Shown piece after piece: positions 39,499 through 48,901 of a DNA stretch of 64,000 nucleotides. Below the pieces are notes generated by a model. It saw only the letters and a list, made by a program, of their open reading frames with translations. It had not been told where the DNA came from and did not search any database. Numbering within the stretch: the stretch's first letter is position 1; each line of letters starts with the position of its first letter. The stretch spans positions 62,001 to 126,000 of the forward strand of contig CANGME010000009.1 in the NCBI GenBank assembly GCA_947455145.1, read 5' to 3'. A program made the translations under genes and the position numbers. The stretch comes from Comamonadaceae bacterium (GTDB lineage Bacteria > Pseudomonadota > Gammaproteobacteria > Burkholderiales > Burkholderiaceae_C).

Positions 39499-40751
39499 TT
39501 CGACTGCGTGTTTGGGCCAATGTGCGCCCCATGGGTTGGTTCGGGCACGCAGCGAGTGATTACTTTTTTGAATACGACCCGCAGTGGATAGAACAGCCCG
39601 GCGGCTTTGTGCTGGCACCGCAGTTCCCTTTGCGCACGGAACGCTTTGTAGGCGCTGCAGTCCGAACCTTTTTCGAGAATTTGTTGCCAGAAGGCGAGGC
39701 GCTGGATGACATTGTTAGCGCCATTCATTTGCGTGGCGCATCGTCATTTGAGGTGCTAGGCAGACTGGGCGCAGAGTTGCCGGGGGTGTTGTCTCTGTTG
39801 TCAGAGGCTGAGCGGCCAGACAGCCAACAGGAATATCGCAACTTGGCGTTAACTGAACTCAGCCGACGTCTTGCCGACCGTGCGCAAGTTCCGCTGTTAG
39901 TGTCCAACGTCAACGCGACGATGTCGCTGGCAGGCGCACAAGACAAAATAGGGCTGCGCTTTGACAAGAAGAGCAAACGCTTGAGCGACAGCGTAGGGCA
40001 TTCGCCTACAACGCACATTCTCAAGCCCGATACACGCCAGCGCAGGTACCAGCCCAGCGCCATCAATGAATACGCGTGCATGAAGCTGGCCCGCGCCTTG
40101 AAATTGCCCGTTCCTGATGTGTGGCTGCTGCGCGTGCCGGAGGCAAGCTACGTGGTGGAACGATACGACCGCGAGAGCATTGCCGGAAATATCGTGGGGC
40201 TTCATCAGATTGACGGTTGCCAGCTGCTGGGCCACGGCCCGGGCTGGAAGTACCAGCGCATGGGCGGTTTGGTCAGCATTCCCAAGCTGGTAGATGCCTT
40301 GCGTACCTTGCGTGTCGGTGGACGCGACCTGCTGCAATTACAACGGTGGGTCATGTTCAATTACCTGATCGGTAACGCGGACGCACATGCCAAAAATTTG
40401 TCGGTGCTCATTGATGAAAGAGGCTTTCAGCTGGCGCCGTTCTACGACCTTCTATGCGTAAGAGCCTATGGCGATACGGGCCTGGCGCTTTTCATTGGTG
40501 ACGAAGAAACGTTTGACACAGTTGGTGCCCATTCGTGGGAAGCGCTGAGTAAAGACTGCGGGTTTAACGCCTCGCAGTTGTTGGTGGAGTTCCGCCGCGT
40601 GGCCGTTGCCCTGTTACCTGCTTGGGACAAGCTGCTGACAAGTCTTTCCAAGAAACGCGGTGTGACTGAAGCAGAGTTGCAGTTGCTGGCACGAATGACT
40701 GAGATTTTCAAGAAGCACTGCGCCAATGCAGTTTCAATGACCGAGCGTTAA
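39495..40751 (+). CDS. hipA: HipA-like serine/threonine kinase toxin
   Basis: A 418-residue HipA-family kinase. The N-terminal couple_hipA region (WANVRPMGWFGHAASDYFFE ... FFENLLPEGEALDD) is followed by the kinase fold with SLAGAQDKIGLRF, THILKPD, the catalytic segment GNADAHAKNLSVL and the metal-binding APFYDLLCV. HipA of E. coli phosphorylates glutamyl-tRNA synthetase and induces dormancy. Length and motifs look intact. The pair sits between hsdS and hsdR, inside the restriction locus, in the same orientation. Confidence 0.92.
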   Translation: MIRLRVWANVRPMGWFGHAASDYFFEYDPQWIEQPGGFVLAPQFPLRTERFVGAAVRTFFENLLPEGEALDDIVSAIHLRGASSFEVLGRLGAELPGVLSLLSEAERPDSQQEYRNLALTELSRRLADRAQVPLLVSNVNATMSLAGAQDKIGLRFDKKSKRLSDSVGHSPTTHILKPDTRQRRYQPSAINEYACMKLARALKLPVPDVWLLRVPEASYVVERYDRESIAGNIVGLHQIDGCQLLGHGPGWKYQRMGGLVSIPKLVDALRTLRVGGRDLLQLQRWVMFNYLIGNADAHAKNLSVLIDERGFQLAPFYDLLCVRAYGDTGLALFIGDEETFDTVGAHSWEALSKDCGFNASQLLVEFRRVAVALLPAWDKLLTSLSKKRGVTEAELQLLARMTEIFKKHCANAVSMTER

Positions 40752-40778
40752 AAACGCAGGCATTCAGGGAAGAAAAAA

Positions 40779-43700
40779 ATGACAGCATCCAATTTCTCAT
40801 TTCTGCAAGCTGAATGGCCCGCGCTGTACGCCGAGGCGGGCAAGGCCGAGCAGGCTGCGCTGACCGACCCGCGTACCGCCTGCTTCTACGCCCGGCGCAC
40901 GCTGGAGTTGGCGGTGGTGTGGTTGTTTCAGGCCGAGGGTGGGCGCGGTGGCAAGCTGCAAATGCCCTACAAGCCCGATCTGTCGGCCTTCTTGTTTGAG
41001 CCGAGTTTCAAAGTGCTGGTTGGCCCCGGCCTGCACGCCAAGATGGACGTGATTCGCAAGCAAGGCAACAGCGCGGTGCACAGTGCGCGGCTCATCACTG
41101 CGGCTGACGCCACTGCCGTGCTGCGCGAGCTGTTTCAGGTGGCGTTTTGGCTGGCGCGCAACTATGGCCGCACGGGAGCCACGCGCCCCGAGCCGGCGCT
41201 GCAGTTCCGTGCCGATCTGTTGCCTCGCCCGGCAGATGCCAGCGCCGCGCAGGCCACAGCCCAGGCCAGTGCGCAAGCTACCCAAGCGGCCTTGCAAAAA
41301 CTGGCCACACTGGCCGACGAGCTGGCCGCACGCGATACCGCCCTGGCCACCGCCCAGCAGAAAACCGCTGCGTTGGACGCCGAGCTGGCCCAACTGCGCG
41401 CCGAGGTGGCCGCCGCCAAGGCAGCCAACACCGCCACGCCCGACACCCACGATTACGACGAGGCGCAAACACGCGACCTCTACATCGACCTGCTGCTGAA
41501 AGAAGCAGGCTGGAAACTGGACCAACCGCGCGACCGGGAATATGAAGTGCAGGGCATGCCTAACAACCAAGGTGTGGGGTATGTGGACTACGTGCTGTGG
41601 GGCGACGATGGCAAACCTCTGGCCGTGGTGGAGGCCAAGCGAACCCGGCGCGACGCACGCGTGGGCCAGCAGCAAGCCAAGCTGTATGCCGACTGCCTGC
41701 AACAGCAGTTCGGCCAGCGCCCGTTGATCTACACCACCAACGGCTACGAGCATTGGTTTTGGGACGACACCACCTACCCGCCGCGCCCAGTGCAGGGCTT
41801 CCACAAAAAAGACGAGTTGCAACTTCTGGTGCAGCGCCGAAGCTCGGCCAAGCCCTTGGCTGGTGTGACCATCAACGCGTCAATCGTAGAGCGGCACTAC
41901 CAGCAACGTGCCATTCGCCGCATTGGTGAAACGTTTGAAAAAGACCGCCAGCGCAAAGCCCTGGTGGTGATGGCCACAGGCGCAGGCAAAACCCGCACAG
42001 TGATTGCGCTGGTGGACTTGCTGCAACGGGCCAACTGGGCCAAGCGCATTTTGTTTTTGGCCGACCGCGTGGCGCTGGTGAATCAGGCGGCCAATGCCTT
42101 CAAGGCGCATTTACCGGATGCGGCGGCGGTCAATCTGGTGACCGAGAAGGCCACCGAGGGCCGCGTGTACGTGAGCACCTACCCAACCATGATGGGGCTG
42201 ATCAACGAAACGGATGATGGCTTGCGCCGCTTTGGTGTGGGGCACTTTGACCTGATCATCGTGGACGAAGCGCACCGCTCCATCTACCAAAAGTACAAAG
42301 CCATCTTTGCCTACTTTGATGCGTTGCTGGTGGGGCTGACCGCCACGCCCAAAGATGAGATTGACCGCAACACCTACGGCCTGTTTGGCCTGGAAGACGG
42401 TGTGCCTACCGATGCCTATGGGCTGGAGGACGCGATTGCCGAGGGCTACCTGGTGCCGCCACGCGCCGTGTCGGTGCCGCTGAAGTTCCAGCGCGAAGGG
42501 ATACGCTACGCCGAATTGAGCGAATCTGAAAAAGAGCAGTGGGACGAGCTGGAGTGGGACGAGGAAGGCCAAGCCCCGGACGAGGTGGGAGCCGAGGCGG
42601 TGAACAAGTGGCTGTTCAACACCGACACCGTAGACAAAGTGCTGGAGTTGCTGATGACGCGCGGCCACAAGGTGGCGGGTGGCGACCGACTGGGCAAGAC
42701 CATTGTGTTTGCCAAGAACAACGCGCACGCCAACTTCATTGCGGACCGCTTCAACGCCAACTACCCGCACTATGCGGGGCAGTTTGCGCGCGTCATCACT
42801 TACCAGACTGAGTACGCACAGAGCTTGATTGACGACTTCTCGGTCAAAAACAAGGCGCCGCACATTGCCATATCCGTGGACATGCTGGACACCGGCATTG
42901 ACGTGCCCGAGGTGGTGAACCTGGTGTTCTTCAAGATCGTGCGCTCCAAAGCCAAGTTCTGGCAGATGGTGGGACGCGGCACGCGGCTGTGTAAAGACCT
43001 GTTCGGGCCGGGGCAGGATAAGCCCGAGTTTTTGATTTTCGATTTTTGCCAGAACCTGGAGTTCTTCAGTCAAAACCTTGAAGGCAGCCAAGGCAGCGTC
43101 GTGGAGCCGCTGAGCCAGCGCTTGTTCAAGGCACGGCTGGAGCTGTTGGGAGTGTTGGATGAGCGGCTGGCGGCAGACGGTCGAGCAGCGCATGAAGCTG
43201 CGCCGGGCTTTGGTTTGTCAGAGGTCAACATACGACAGGACACGGCCAACTTGCTACTCGCCGTGGTGGCAGGCATGAGTCTGGACAATTTTGTCGTGCG
43301 CCCGCAGCGCCGCTGGGTGGAGGCATGGTGCCAAGCGACGGCGTGGCAAAAAGTCAGCCCCGATCAGTTGTCCGAGCTGGCCACTCATGTCTCAGGCCTG
43401 CCCAGCGCGGTGCGCGATGACGATGAAGACGCCAAGCGTTTTGACCTGCTGATGTTGCGCACCCAACTGGCCTGTGTGCGTGCCGATTTGTCTTACGCGC
43501 GGCTGCGTGAGCAGGTGCGCGCTCTGGCCGATGGTCTGCTGGACTTGGGCAGCATTCCCGATGTGAGAAAGCACATGGTGCTGATCGAGGCGGTAGCGGG
43601 CGAGGAGTGGTGGCAAGACGTGAGCCTGCCCATGCTGGAGCAGGCGCGCAGACATTTGCGCGGCTTGGTCCGCCTGCTGGACAAGGTGCAGCGCAGAGTG

Positions 43701-44252
43701 ATCTACACCGACTTCGTGGATGAGGTGGGAGACGCCACTGAGGTCGATCTGCCTCTGGGCAGTAGCGCGGGTGACTTTGAGCGCTTTCGGCTCAAGGCGC
43801 GGGCCTTTTTACGTGCCCATGAGAGCCACATCACGCTGCACAAACTGCGCCGCAATCTGCCCTTGACCGCAACCGATTTGACAGAGCTGGAGCATCTGCT
43901 GTTGAACAGTGGCACCGGCAGTGCCGACGATGTGAAGCGTGCCAGCGCGCAGGCGCATGGTTTGGGGCTGTTTGTGCGGTCGCTGGTGGGGCTGGACCGG
44001 GGGGCCGCCACGCAGGCTTTGAATGGATTTTTGAACGGTAAAGCACTCTCCGCCAATCAGCTGGAGTTTGTGAACCTGATCGTGAACCATCTGACCGAGC
44101 ACGGCGTGATGGAGGCTGCTCGGCTGTACGAATCCCCCTTCACAGCTTATGCCCCACGAGGCCCGGACGGGTTGTTCAGCTCAGCCCAAGTAGATGAGTT
44201 GTTTGGCGTGTTGGAACAAGTGCGACAAATGGCGCTGGAGCAAGCGGCCTGA
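40779..44252 (+). CDS. hsdR: Type I restriction enzyme HsdR, with N-terminal DUF4145
   Basis: A 1157-residue motor/nuclease subunit. Residues ~1-135 look like DUF4145 ([33 protein letters not shown]). A Gln/Ala-rich coiled coil follows (~145-220). The nuclease domain has [20 protein letters not shown], the PD-(D/E)xK pattern. The SF2 translocase has Walker [14 protein letters not shown] in [14 protein letters not shown] and the motif [16 protein letters not shown]. The C-terminal helical domain resembles EcoEI HsdR. It follows hipA by 27 bp rather than hsdS, so the restriction subunit can be read through from hipBA. Confidence 0.95.
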   Translation: MTASNFSFLQAEWPALYAEAGKAEQAALTDPRTACFYARRTLELAVVWLFQAEGGRGGKLQMPYKPDLSAFLFEPSFKVLVGPGLHAKMDVIRKQGNSAVHSARLITAADATAVLRELFQVAFWLARNYGRTGATRPEPALQFRADLLPRPADASAAQATAQASAQATQAALQKLATLADELAARDTALATAQQKTAALDAELAQLRAEVAAAKAANTATPDTHDYDEAQTRDLYIDLLLKEAGWKLDQPRDREYEVQGMPNNQGVGYVDYVLWGDDGKPLAVVEAKRTRRDARVGQQQAKLYADCLQQQFGQRPLIYTTNGYEHWFWDDTTYPPRPVQGFHKKDELQLLVQRRSSAKPLAGVTINASIVERHYQQRAIRRIGETFEKDRQRKALVVMATGAGKTRTVIALVDLLQRANWAKRILFLADRVALVNQAANAFKAHLPDAAAVNLVTEKATEGRVYVSTYPTMMGLINETDDGLRRFGVGHFDLIIVDEAHRSIYQKYKAIFAYFDALLVGLTATPKDEIDRNTYGLFGLEDGVPTDAYGLEDAIAEGYLVPPRAVSVPLKFQREGIRYAELSESEKEQWDELEWDEEGQAPDEVGAEAVNKWLFNTDTVDKVLELLMTRGHKVAGGDRLGKTIVFAKNNAHANFIADRFNANYPHYAGQFARVITYQTEYAQSLIDDFSVKNKAPHIAISVDMLDTGIDVPEVVNLVFFKIVRSKAKFWQMVGRGTRLCKDLFGPGQDKPEFLIFDFCQNLEFFSQNLEGSQGSVVEPLSQRLFKARLELLGVLDERLAADGRAAHEAAPGFGLSEVNIRQDTANLLLAVVAGMSLDNFVVRPQRRWVEAWCQATAWQKVSPDQLSELATHVSGLPSAVRDDDEDAKRFDLLMLRTQLACVRADLSYARLREQVRALADGLLDLGSIPDVRKHMVLIEAVAGEEWWQDVSLPMLEQARRHLRGLVRLLDKVQRRVIYTDFVDEVGDATEVDLPLGSSAGDFERFRLKARAFLRAHESHITLHKLRRNLPLTATDLTELEHLLLNSGTGSADDVKRASAQAHGLGLFVRSLVGLDRGAATQALNGFLNGKALSANQLEFVNLIVNHLTEHGVMEAARLYESPFTAYAPRGPDGLFSSAQVDELFGVLEQVRQMALEQAA

Positions 44253-44313
44253 GCGCCCTTCAACTGTGCCCTGCTAGTGTTAACCCTAGGCAGTGAAACA
44301 GTATCATCCCCCA

Positions 44314-45078
44314 ATGAGCCAAGACATCATTCTCGAAACCCGGGGACTTACCAAAGAGTTCAAAGGCTTTGTGGCCGTTGACCATGTCAATCTGCAAGTT
44401 CGCCGGGGTTCCATTCACGCCTTGATCGGCCCCAACGGCGCGGGCAAGACGACGTTCTTCAACCTGCTGACCAAGTTTTTGCCCGTCACTTCGGGGCAGA
44501 TTCTTTACAAGGGCAAGGACATCACGAAGCACGCAGCGGCTCAGGTGGCGCGCTCGGGCATGGTGCGGTCGTTTCAGATTTCTGCGGTGTTTCCTCACCT
44601 CACCGTTTTAGAAAACGTGCGCATCGGTTTGCAGCGCAAGTTGGGCACCAGCTTTCATTTCTGGAAGCCTGAGTCCAGTCTGTACGCGCTTAACGATGAA
44701 GCCATGGCGCTGCTGGAGGCGGTTGACCTCACGTCCTTCGCGCAAACCCAGACGGTCGAGCTGCCCTATGGCCGCAAACGCGCGCTGGAGATTGCCACCA
44801 CCCTGGCACTTGACCCGGAGCTGATGCTGCTGGACGAGCCCACCCAAGGCATGGGTCACGAAGACGTGGGCCGCGTGGTGGACCTGATCCGCAAGGTGGC
44901 CGCCAACCGCACCGTGTTGATGGTGGAGCACAACATGAGCGTGGTGTCCAACCTGTCGGACACCATCACCGTGCTGGCGCGTGGCAGCGTGTTGGCTGAA
45001 GGGCCTTATGCACAGGTGTCGCAAGATCCGCTCGTGCTGGAGGCCTATGTGGGCAGCACCGAGGAGATTGAGACATGA
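44314..45078 (+). CDS. livG: Branched-chain amino acid-type ABC transporter ATPase LivG
   Basis: A 254-residue ATPase. Walker A is GPNGAGKTTFF, the signature region is LPYGRKRALEIATTLA (the LivG form), Walker B is LMLLDEPTQGM, with the switch His in MVEHNMSVV. The ATG at 44314 (MSQDIILETRG) is chosen by family fit; a GTG seven codons upstream is also possible and neither has a strong ribosome site. It overlaps livF by 4 bp. The five-gene set gives a complete HAAT-type importer. Confidence 0.93.
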   Translation: MSQDIILETRGLTKEFKGFVAVDHVNLQVRRGSIHALIGPNGAGKTTFFNLLTKFLPVTSGQILYKGKDITKHAAAQVARSGMVRSFQISAVFPHLTVLENVRIGLQRKLGTSFHFWKPESSLYALNDEAMALLEAVDLTSFAQTQTVELPYGRKRALEIATTLALDPELMLLDEPTQGMGHEDVGRVVDLIRKVAANRTVLMVEHNMSVVSNLSDTITVLARGSVLAEGPYAQVSQDPLVLEAYVGSTEEIET

Positions 45079-45779
45079 GCAAGACCTTGTTGCGCGTATC
45101 GAACCTGCACGCCTACTATGGCGAGTCTCACATCCTGCATGGGGTGGACTTTGAAATCAAAGAGGGTGAACTCATCACCCTGCTGGGGCGCAACGGCGCG
45201 GGCCGCTCCACCACGCTCAAAGCGATCTTGGGTTTGACGGGCAAGCGCACCGGCTCGATTCAGGTGGAAGGCGTGGAAACCATTGCCATGGCCACCAACA
45301 AAATTGCCCGCTTAGGCCTGGGCTTTTGCCCGGAAGAGCGCGGTATTTTCTCCACCTTGAGCTGCGAAGAAAACCTGATGTTGCCACCCGTTGTGGGCCC
45401 TGGCGGCATGTCGTTGGCCGAGATTTACGACATGTTCCCCAACCTCAAAGAGCGCCGCAACAGCCCCGGGACACGTCTCTCCGGCGGGGAGCAGCAGATG
45501 CTGGCCATGGCCCGCATTTTGCGCACCGGCGCCAAGATTTTGTTGCTCGATGAAATCACCGAAGGCCTGGCCCCGGTGATTGTGAAAACCCTGGGCCGCG
45601 TGATCCACGCCTTGAAGGCCAAAGGGCTGACCATTATTTTGGTGGAACAAAACTTCCGCTTTGCCGCCCCGTTGGCTGATCGCCATTACGTGATGGAGCA
45701 CGGCAAGATTGTGGCCGTGGTAAACAAGAGCGAGCTGGCAGAGAAGACCGGCTTGCTGCAAGAGTTTTTAGGCGTGTAA
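45075..45779 (+). CDS. livF: Branched-chain amino acid-type ABC transporter ATPase LivF
   Basis: A 234-residue ATPase partner of LivG. The signature RLSGGEQQMLAMARIL and Walker B ILLLDEITEGLAP are canonical. The Walker A is GRNGAGRSTTL: the invariant Lys is Arg. From memory this Lys-to-Arg change recurs in LivF-like proteins of related Burkholderiales, so it may be tolerated, with one ATP site degenerate in the LivG/LivF pair. It overlaps the livG stop by 4 bp. Confidence 0.93.
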   Translation: MSKTLLRVSNLHAYYGESHILHGVDFEIKEGELITLLGRNGAGRSTTLKAILGLTGKRTGSIQVEGVETIAMATNKIARLGLGFCPEERGIFSTLSCEENLMLPPVVGPGGMSLAEIYDMFPNLKERRNSPGTRLSGGEQQMLAMARILRTGAKILLLDEITEGLAPVIVKTLGRVIHALKAKGLTIILVEQNFRFAAPLADRHYVMEHGKIVAVVNKSELAEKTGLLQEFLGV

Positions 45780-45807
45780 TTTATTTAATTATTTTTAGGA
45801 GCACAAC

Positions 45808-47028
45808 ATGAAAAGCAAACTAACCGCAACCGCCCTGGCCGTGGCACTGGCCACCGGCCTGACCGTTTCCAATGCCCAGCAAGGCAAGTTGAGTAATGAC
45901 AGCGTCAAGATCGGCGTGCTGACCGACATGTCCGGCGTCTATGCCGAGTACGGTGGCCAAGGTGCCGTGACCGCAGCCAAGATGGCTGTAGAAGACTTCG
46001 GCGGCAAAATGTTCGGCAAGCCAATTGAGGTGCTGAACGCCGACCACCAGAACAAACCCGACATCGCCAAGAACGTCACCCAGCAGTGGTTTGACCGCGA
46101 CGGCGTGGACATGACGGTGGAAAACCTGAACTCCTCCGTGGCCTTGGCCGTAACAGCCCTGGGCAAGGAAAAGAACAAGATCACCATCGTCAATGGCGCT
46201 GCCTCTGCACGCCTGACCAATGAGGACTGCGCACCAGCCACTTCCATCCACTACCTGATGGACACCAATGCCCTGGGCAAGGTGGTGGGCCAGGCCGTGG
46301 TGAAGAACGGTGGCAATACTTGGTACTTTCTGACAGCCGATTACGCATTCGGCCACTCGCTGGAAAAAGACACCGGCAATGTGGTGAAGGCTGCTGGTGG
46401 CAAGGTGCTGGGCGCCGTGCGCCACCCGCTGAACACCGGTGACTTCTCTTCCTTCCTTCTGCAAGCCCAATCCTCCGGGGCCAAGGTCGTTGGCCTGGCC
46501 AATGCGGGCGGCGATACAGTCAACAGCATCAAAGCAGCAGCCGAGTTTGGCATCACCAAAAAGCAAAGTCTGGCTGCCTTGTTGATGCTGCTGACTGACG
46601 TGCATGCCATCGGCCTGAACACGGCGCAGGGCCTCTACCTGACCGAAGGCTGGTACTGGGATCTGAACAAAGAGTCGCGCGACTGGACCAAGCGCTACGA
46701 AGCCATCATGAAGAAGAAGCCGAACTCCAACCACGCCAGCGTGTATTCGGCCACCCTTCACTACTTGAATGCGGTCAAGGCCGCAGGCACGGATGACACC
46801 GCCACCGTCATGAAGAAAATGCACGACACGCCGATCAACGACATGTTCGCCAAGGGCGGCAAGATTCGCGCCGATGGCCGCATGGTGCACGACATGTACC
46901 TGTTCCAAGTTAAATCGCCTGCCGAATCCAAGGCGCCTGGCGATTACTACAACCTGCGCGGTACGGTCAAGGGTGAGGACGCCTTCCAATCCCTGGCGGA
47001 CGGCAGTTGCACCGTCGCCAAGAAGTGA
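45808..47028 (+). CDS. ABC transporter periplasmic solute-binding protein (LivK-like)
   Basis: A 406-residue type I periplasmic binding protein. A Sec signal peptide (about residues 1-23, KLTATALAVALATGLTVSNA) is followed by the mature start VKIGVLTDMSGVYAEYGGQG. It matches receptors of the HAAT family, whose ligands include branched-chain amino acids, amides and aromatic acids; the ligand cannot be assigned. A strong ribosome site, TAGGAG, precedes the ATG, consistent with high expression of the receptor. A stable hairpin separates it from livH. Confidence 0.92.
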   Translation: MKSKLTATALAVALATGLTVSNAQQGKLSNDSVKIGVLTDMSGVYAEYGGQGAVTAAKMAVEDFGGKMFGKPIEVLNADHQNKPDIAKNVTQQWFDRDGVDMTVENLNSSVALAVTALGKEKNKITIVNGAASARLTNEDCAPATSIHYLMDTNALGKVVGQAVVKNGGNTWYFLTADYAFGHSLEKDTGNVVKAAGGKVLGAVRHPLNTGDFSSFLLQAQSSGAKVVGLANAGGDTVNSIKAAAEFGITKKQSLAALLMLLTDVHAIGLNTAQGLYLTEGWYWDLNKESRDWTKRYEAIMKKKPNSNHASVYSATLHYLNAVKAAGTDDTATVMKKMHDTPINDMFAKGGKIRADGRMVHDMYLFQVKSPAESKAPGDYYNLRGTVKGEDAFQSLADGSCTVAKK

Positions 47029-47046
47029 TCGGCTTCTGACATGACT

Positions 47047-47068
47047 GGACGGGCTTTGCGGCCCGTCC
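47047..47068 (+). promoter_or_regulatory. Intercistronic hairpin between the binding protein and livH
   Basis: An 8-bp perfect stem GGACGGGC / GCCCGTCC with a 6-base loop lies 19 bp after the binding-protein stop. It has a C-tract, not a U-tract, after it. Such hairpins often protect the receptor mRNA or reduce read-through into permease genes; that role is inferred. Confidence 0.55.
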
Positions 47069-47090
47069 CCCTAACTTCCGGCTATCTGCA

Positions 47091-47978
47091 ATGACTGAAA
47101 TTTTTGGCATCCCCATACAGGCGCTCATGGGACAACTCATGATCGGCCTGGTCAACGGCGCGTTCTACGCCATGCTTTCTCTGGGCTTGGCCGTGATCTT
47201 CGGCATGCTCAATATCGTGAACTTTGCGCATGGTGCGCTCTACATGGTGGGCGCTTTCTTTGCCTGGATGCTGCTCAACTACGCGAACGTCAACTACTGG
47301 CTCGCTCTGGTTTTGGCCCCCATCGGCGTTGGCCTGATCGGCGTAGTCATTGAAAAAACCATGCTGCGCTGGCTACAGCAACTCGACCACCTTTACGGTC
47401 TGCTGCTCACCTTCGGGCTGGCCCTGATTTTGGAAGGTATCTTCCGCGAGTTCTACGGCTCCTCCGGCCTGCCCTATGACCTGCCCGACGTGTTTCGTGG
47501 CGTGTTCGACCTCGGCTTCATGATGCTGCCCAAGTACCGGGCCTGGGTGGTCGTGATCTCCGTCGTTGTCTGCTTTGCCACTTGGTTTGTGATTGAAAAA
47601 ACCAAACTCGGCGCCTACCTGCGCGCCGGCACCGAGAACCCCAACATGGTCAAGGCCTTCGGCATCAACGTGCCACTGATGGTCACACTGACCTACGCCT
47701 TTGGTGTGGGCTTGGCCGGTCTGGCTGGCGTCATGGCAGCGCCCATTTATCAGGTTAGCCCCTTGATGGGCTCCAACATCATCATCGTAGTGTTCGCGGT
47801 GGTGGTGATCGGCGGCATGGGCTCTATCATGGGCTCGATCGTGACCGGCTTGGTGCTGGGCCTGATTGAGGGGCTGACCAAGGTGTTCTACGCCGAGCTG
47901 TCAAGCACCGTGGTCTTCATCATCATGGCCATTGTGTTGCTGGTGCGGCCTGCAGGCCTTTTCGGGCGAGAGAAATAA
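47091..47978 (+). CDS. livH: Branched-chain amino acid-type ABC transporter permease LivH
   Basis: A 295-residue permease with about eight membrane helices. The family segments GLVNGAFYAMLSLGLAVIFG, LNIVNFAHGALYMVGAF and VVVIGGMGSIMGSIVTGLVL are clear. It forms the membrane channel with LivM. The stop shares one base with the livM start (TAATG). Confidence 0.95.
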   Translation: MTEIFGIPIQALMGQLMIGLVNGAFYAMLSLGLAVIFGMLNIVNFAHGALYMVGAFFAWMLLNYANVNYWLALVLAPIGVGLIGVVIEKTMLRWLQQLDHLYGLLLTFGLALILEGIFREFYGSSGLPYDLPDVFRGVFDLGFMMLPKYRAWVVVISVVVCFATWFVIEKTKLGAYLRAGTENPNMVKAFGINVPLMVTLTYAFGVGLAGLAGVMAAPIYQVSPLMGSNIIIVVFAVVVIGGMGSIMGSIVTGLVLGLIEGLTKVFYAELSSTVVFIIMAIVLLVRPAGLFGREK

Positions 47979-48901
47979 TGAAGAAGTCTGTCATCGTGTA
48001 CGGCGTGCTGCTGCTCGCCCTTTTTGCAGCCCCCTTTGTGGGCTACCCCATCTTTTTGATGACGGCGCTGTGCTTTGCACTGTTTGCCAGCGCTTTTAAC
48101 TTGTTGATTGGCTTCACCGGCCTGCTGTCCTTCGGGCACGCCATGTTCTTCGGCTTCGCCGCCTATGTGACCGGCCACGCGGCCAAGGTATGGGGCCTGA
48201 CGCCGGAACTGGCCATCCTGGTCGGCACCTTGAGCGCCAGTGCCATTGGCCTGCTCACTGGCTGGCTGGCGGTGCGTCGGCAGGGCATTTACTTTGCCAT
48301 GGTCACGCTGGCCCTGTCGCAAATGATCTACTTTGTCTGCGTGCAAGCACCCTTCACCTACGCGGAGGACGGCATCCAGAGCATTCCGCGCGGCAAGCTG
48401 CTGGGCCTGATTGATCTGAGCAGTGACACCGTGATGTACTTTTTCGTGCTGGCCGTTTTCGTTGGCGGCTTCGCACTGATCCACCGGATCATCCACTCAC
48501 CCTTCGGTCAAGTGCTCAAATCCATCCGCGAGAACGAGCCACGCGCGCTCTCGCTGGGCTACAACGTGGACCGCTACAAACTCATGGCTTTCGTTCTGTC
48601 CGCCACCCTTGCGGGTTTGGCGGGTGCCACCAAGGCCCTGGTTCAGGGCTTGGCCACCCTGACCGATGTCAGCTGGCAAATGTCGGGTGAGGTCGTGCTG
48701 ATGACCCTGCTCGGCGGTATGGGCACCATCCTGGGCCCATCGGTCGGTGCGGGCATCATCATGGCCATGCAAAACTATCTGGCTGATCTGGGCTCCTGGG
48801 TCACCATCATCATGGGCACCACCTTCGTCGTCTGCGTGCTGGCCTTCCGGCGCGGCATTGTGGGGGAGATAGAGCACTGGTTGGGGCGCAAGAAGGCCTA
48901 A
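47978..48901 (+). CDS. livM: Branched-chain amino acid-type ABC transporter permease LivM
   Basis: A 307-residue permease with about ten hydrophobic segments. Family landmarks are NLLIGFTGLLSFGHAMFFG, AVRRQGIYFAMVTLALSQ and LLGGMGTILGPSVGAG. Last gene of the importer operon, it ends tail-to-tail against the decayed kinase gene, with the two stop codons overlapping. Confidence 0.95.
   Translation: MKKSVIVYGVLLLALFAAPFVGYPIFLMTALCFALFASAFNLLIGFTGLLSFGHAMFFGFAAYVTGHAAKVWGLTPELAILVGTLSASAIGLLTGWLAVRRQGIYFAMVTLALSQMIYFVCVQAPFTYAEDGIQSIPRGKLLGLIDLSSDTVMYFFVLAVFVGGFALIHRIIHSPFGQVLKSIRENEPRALSLGYNVDRYKLMAFVLSATLAGLAGATKALVQGLATLTDVSWQMSGEVVLMTLLGGMGTILGPSVGAGIIMAMQNYLADLGSWVTIIMGTTFVVCVLAFRRGIVGEIEHWLGRKKA

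Noticed and set aside
42111-43193. 360-residue minus-strand ORF inside hsdR
   Set aside because: Lies antisense to conserved helicase motifs; Gln/His-rich composition typical of a shadow frame.
45820-46989. 389-residue minus-strand ORF opposite the ABC binding-protein gene
   Set aside because: The plus strand codes for a clear solute-binding protein with signal peptide; the opposite frame is open only because of GC-rich codon bias and has no recognisable domain or ribosome site.
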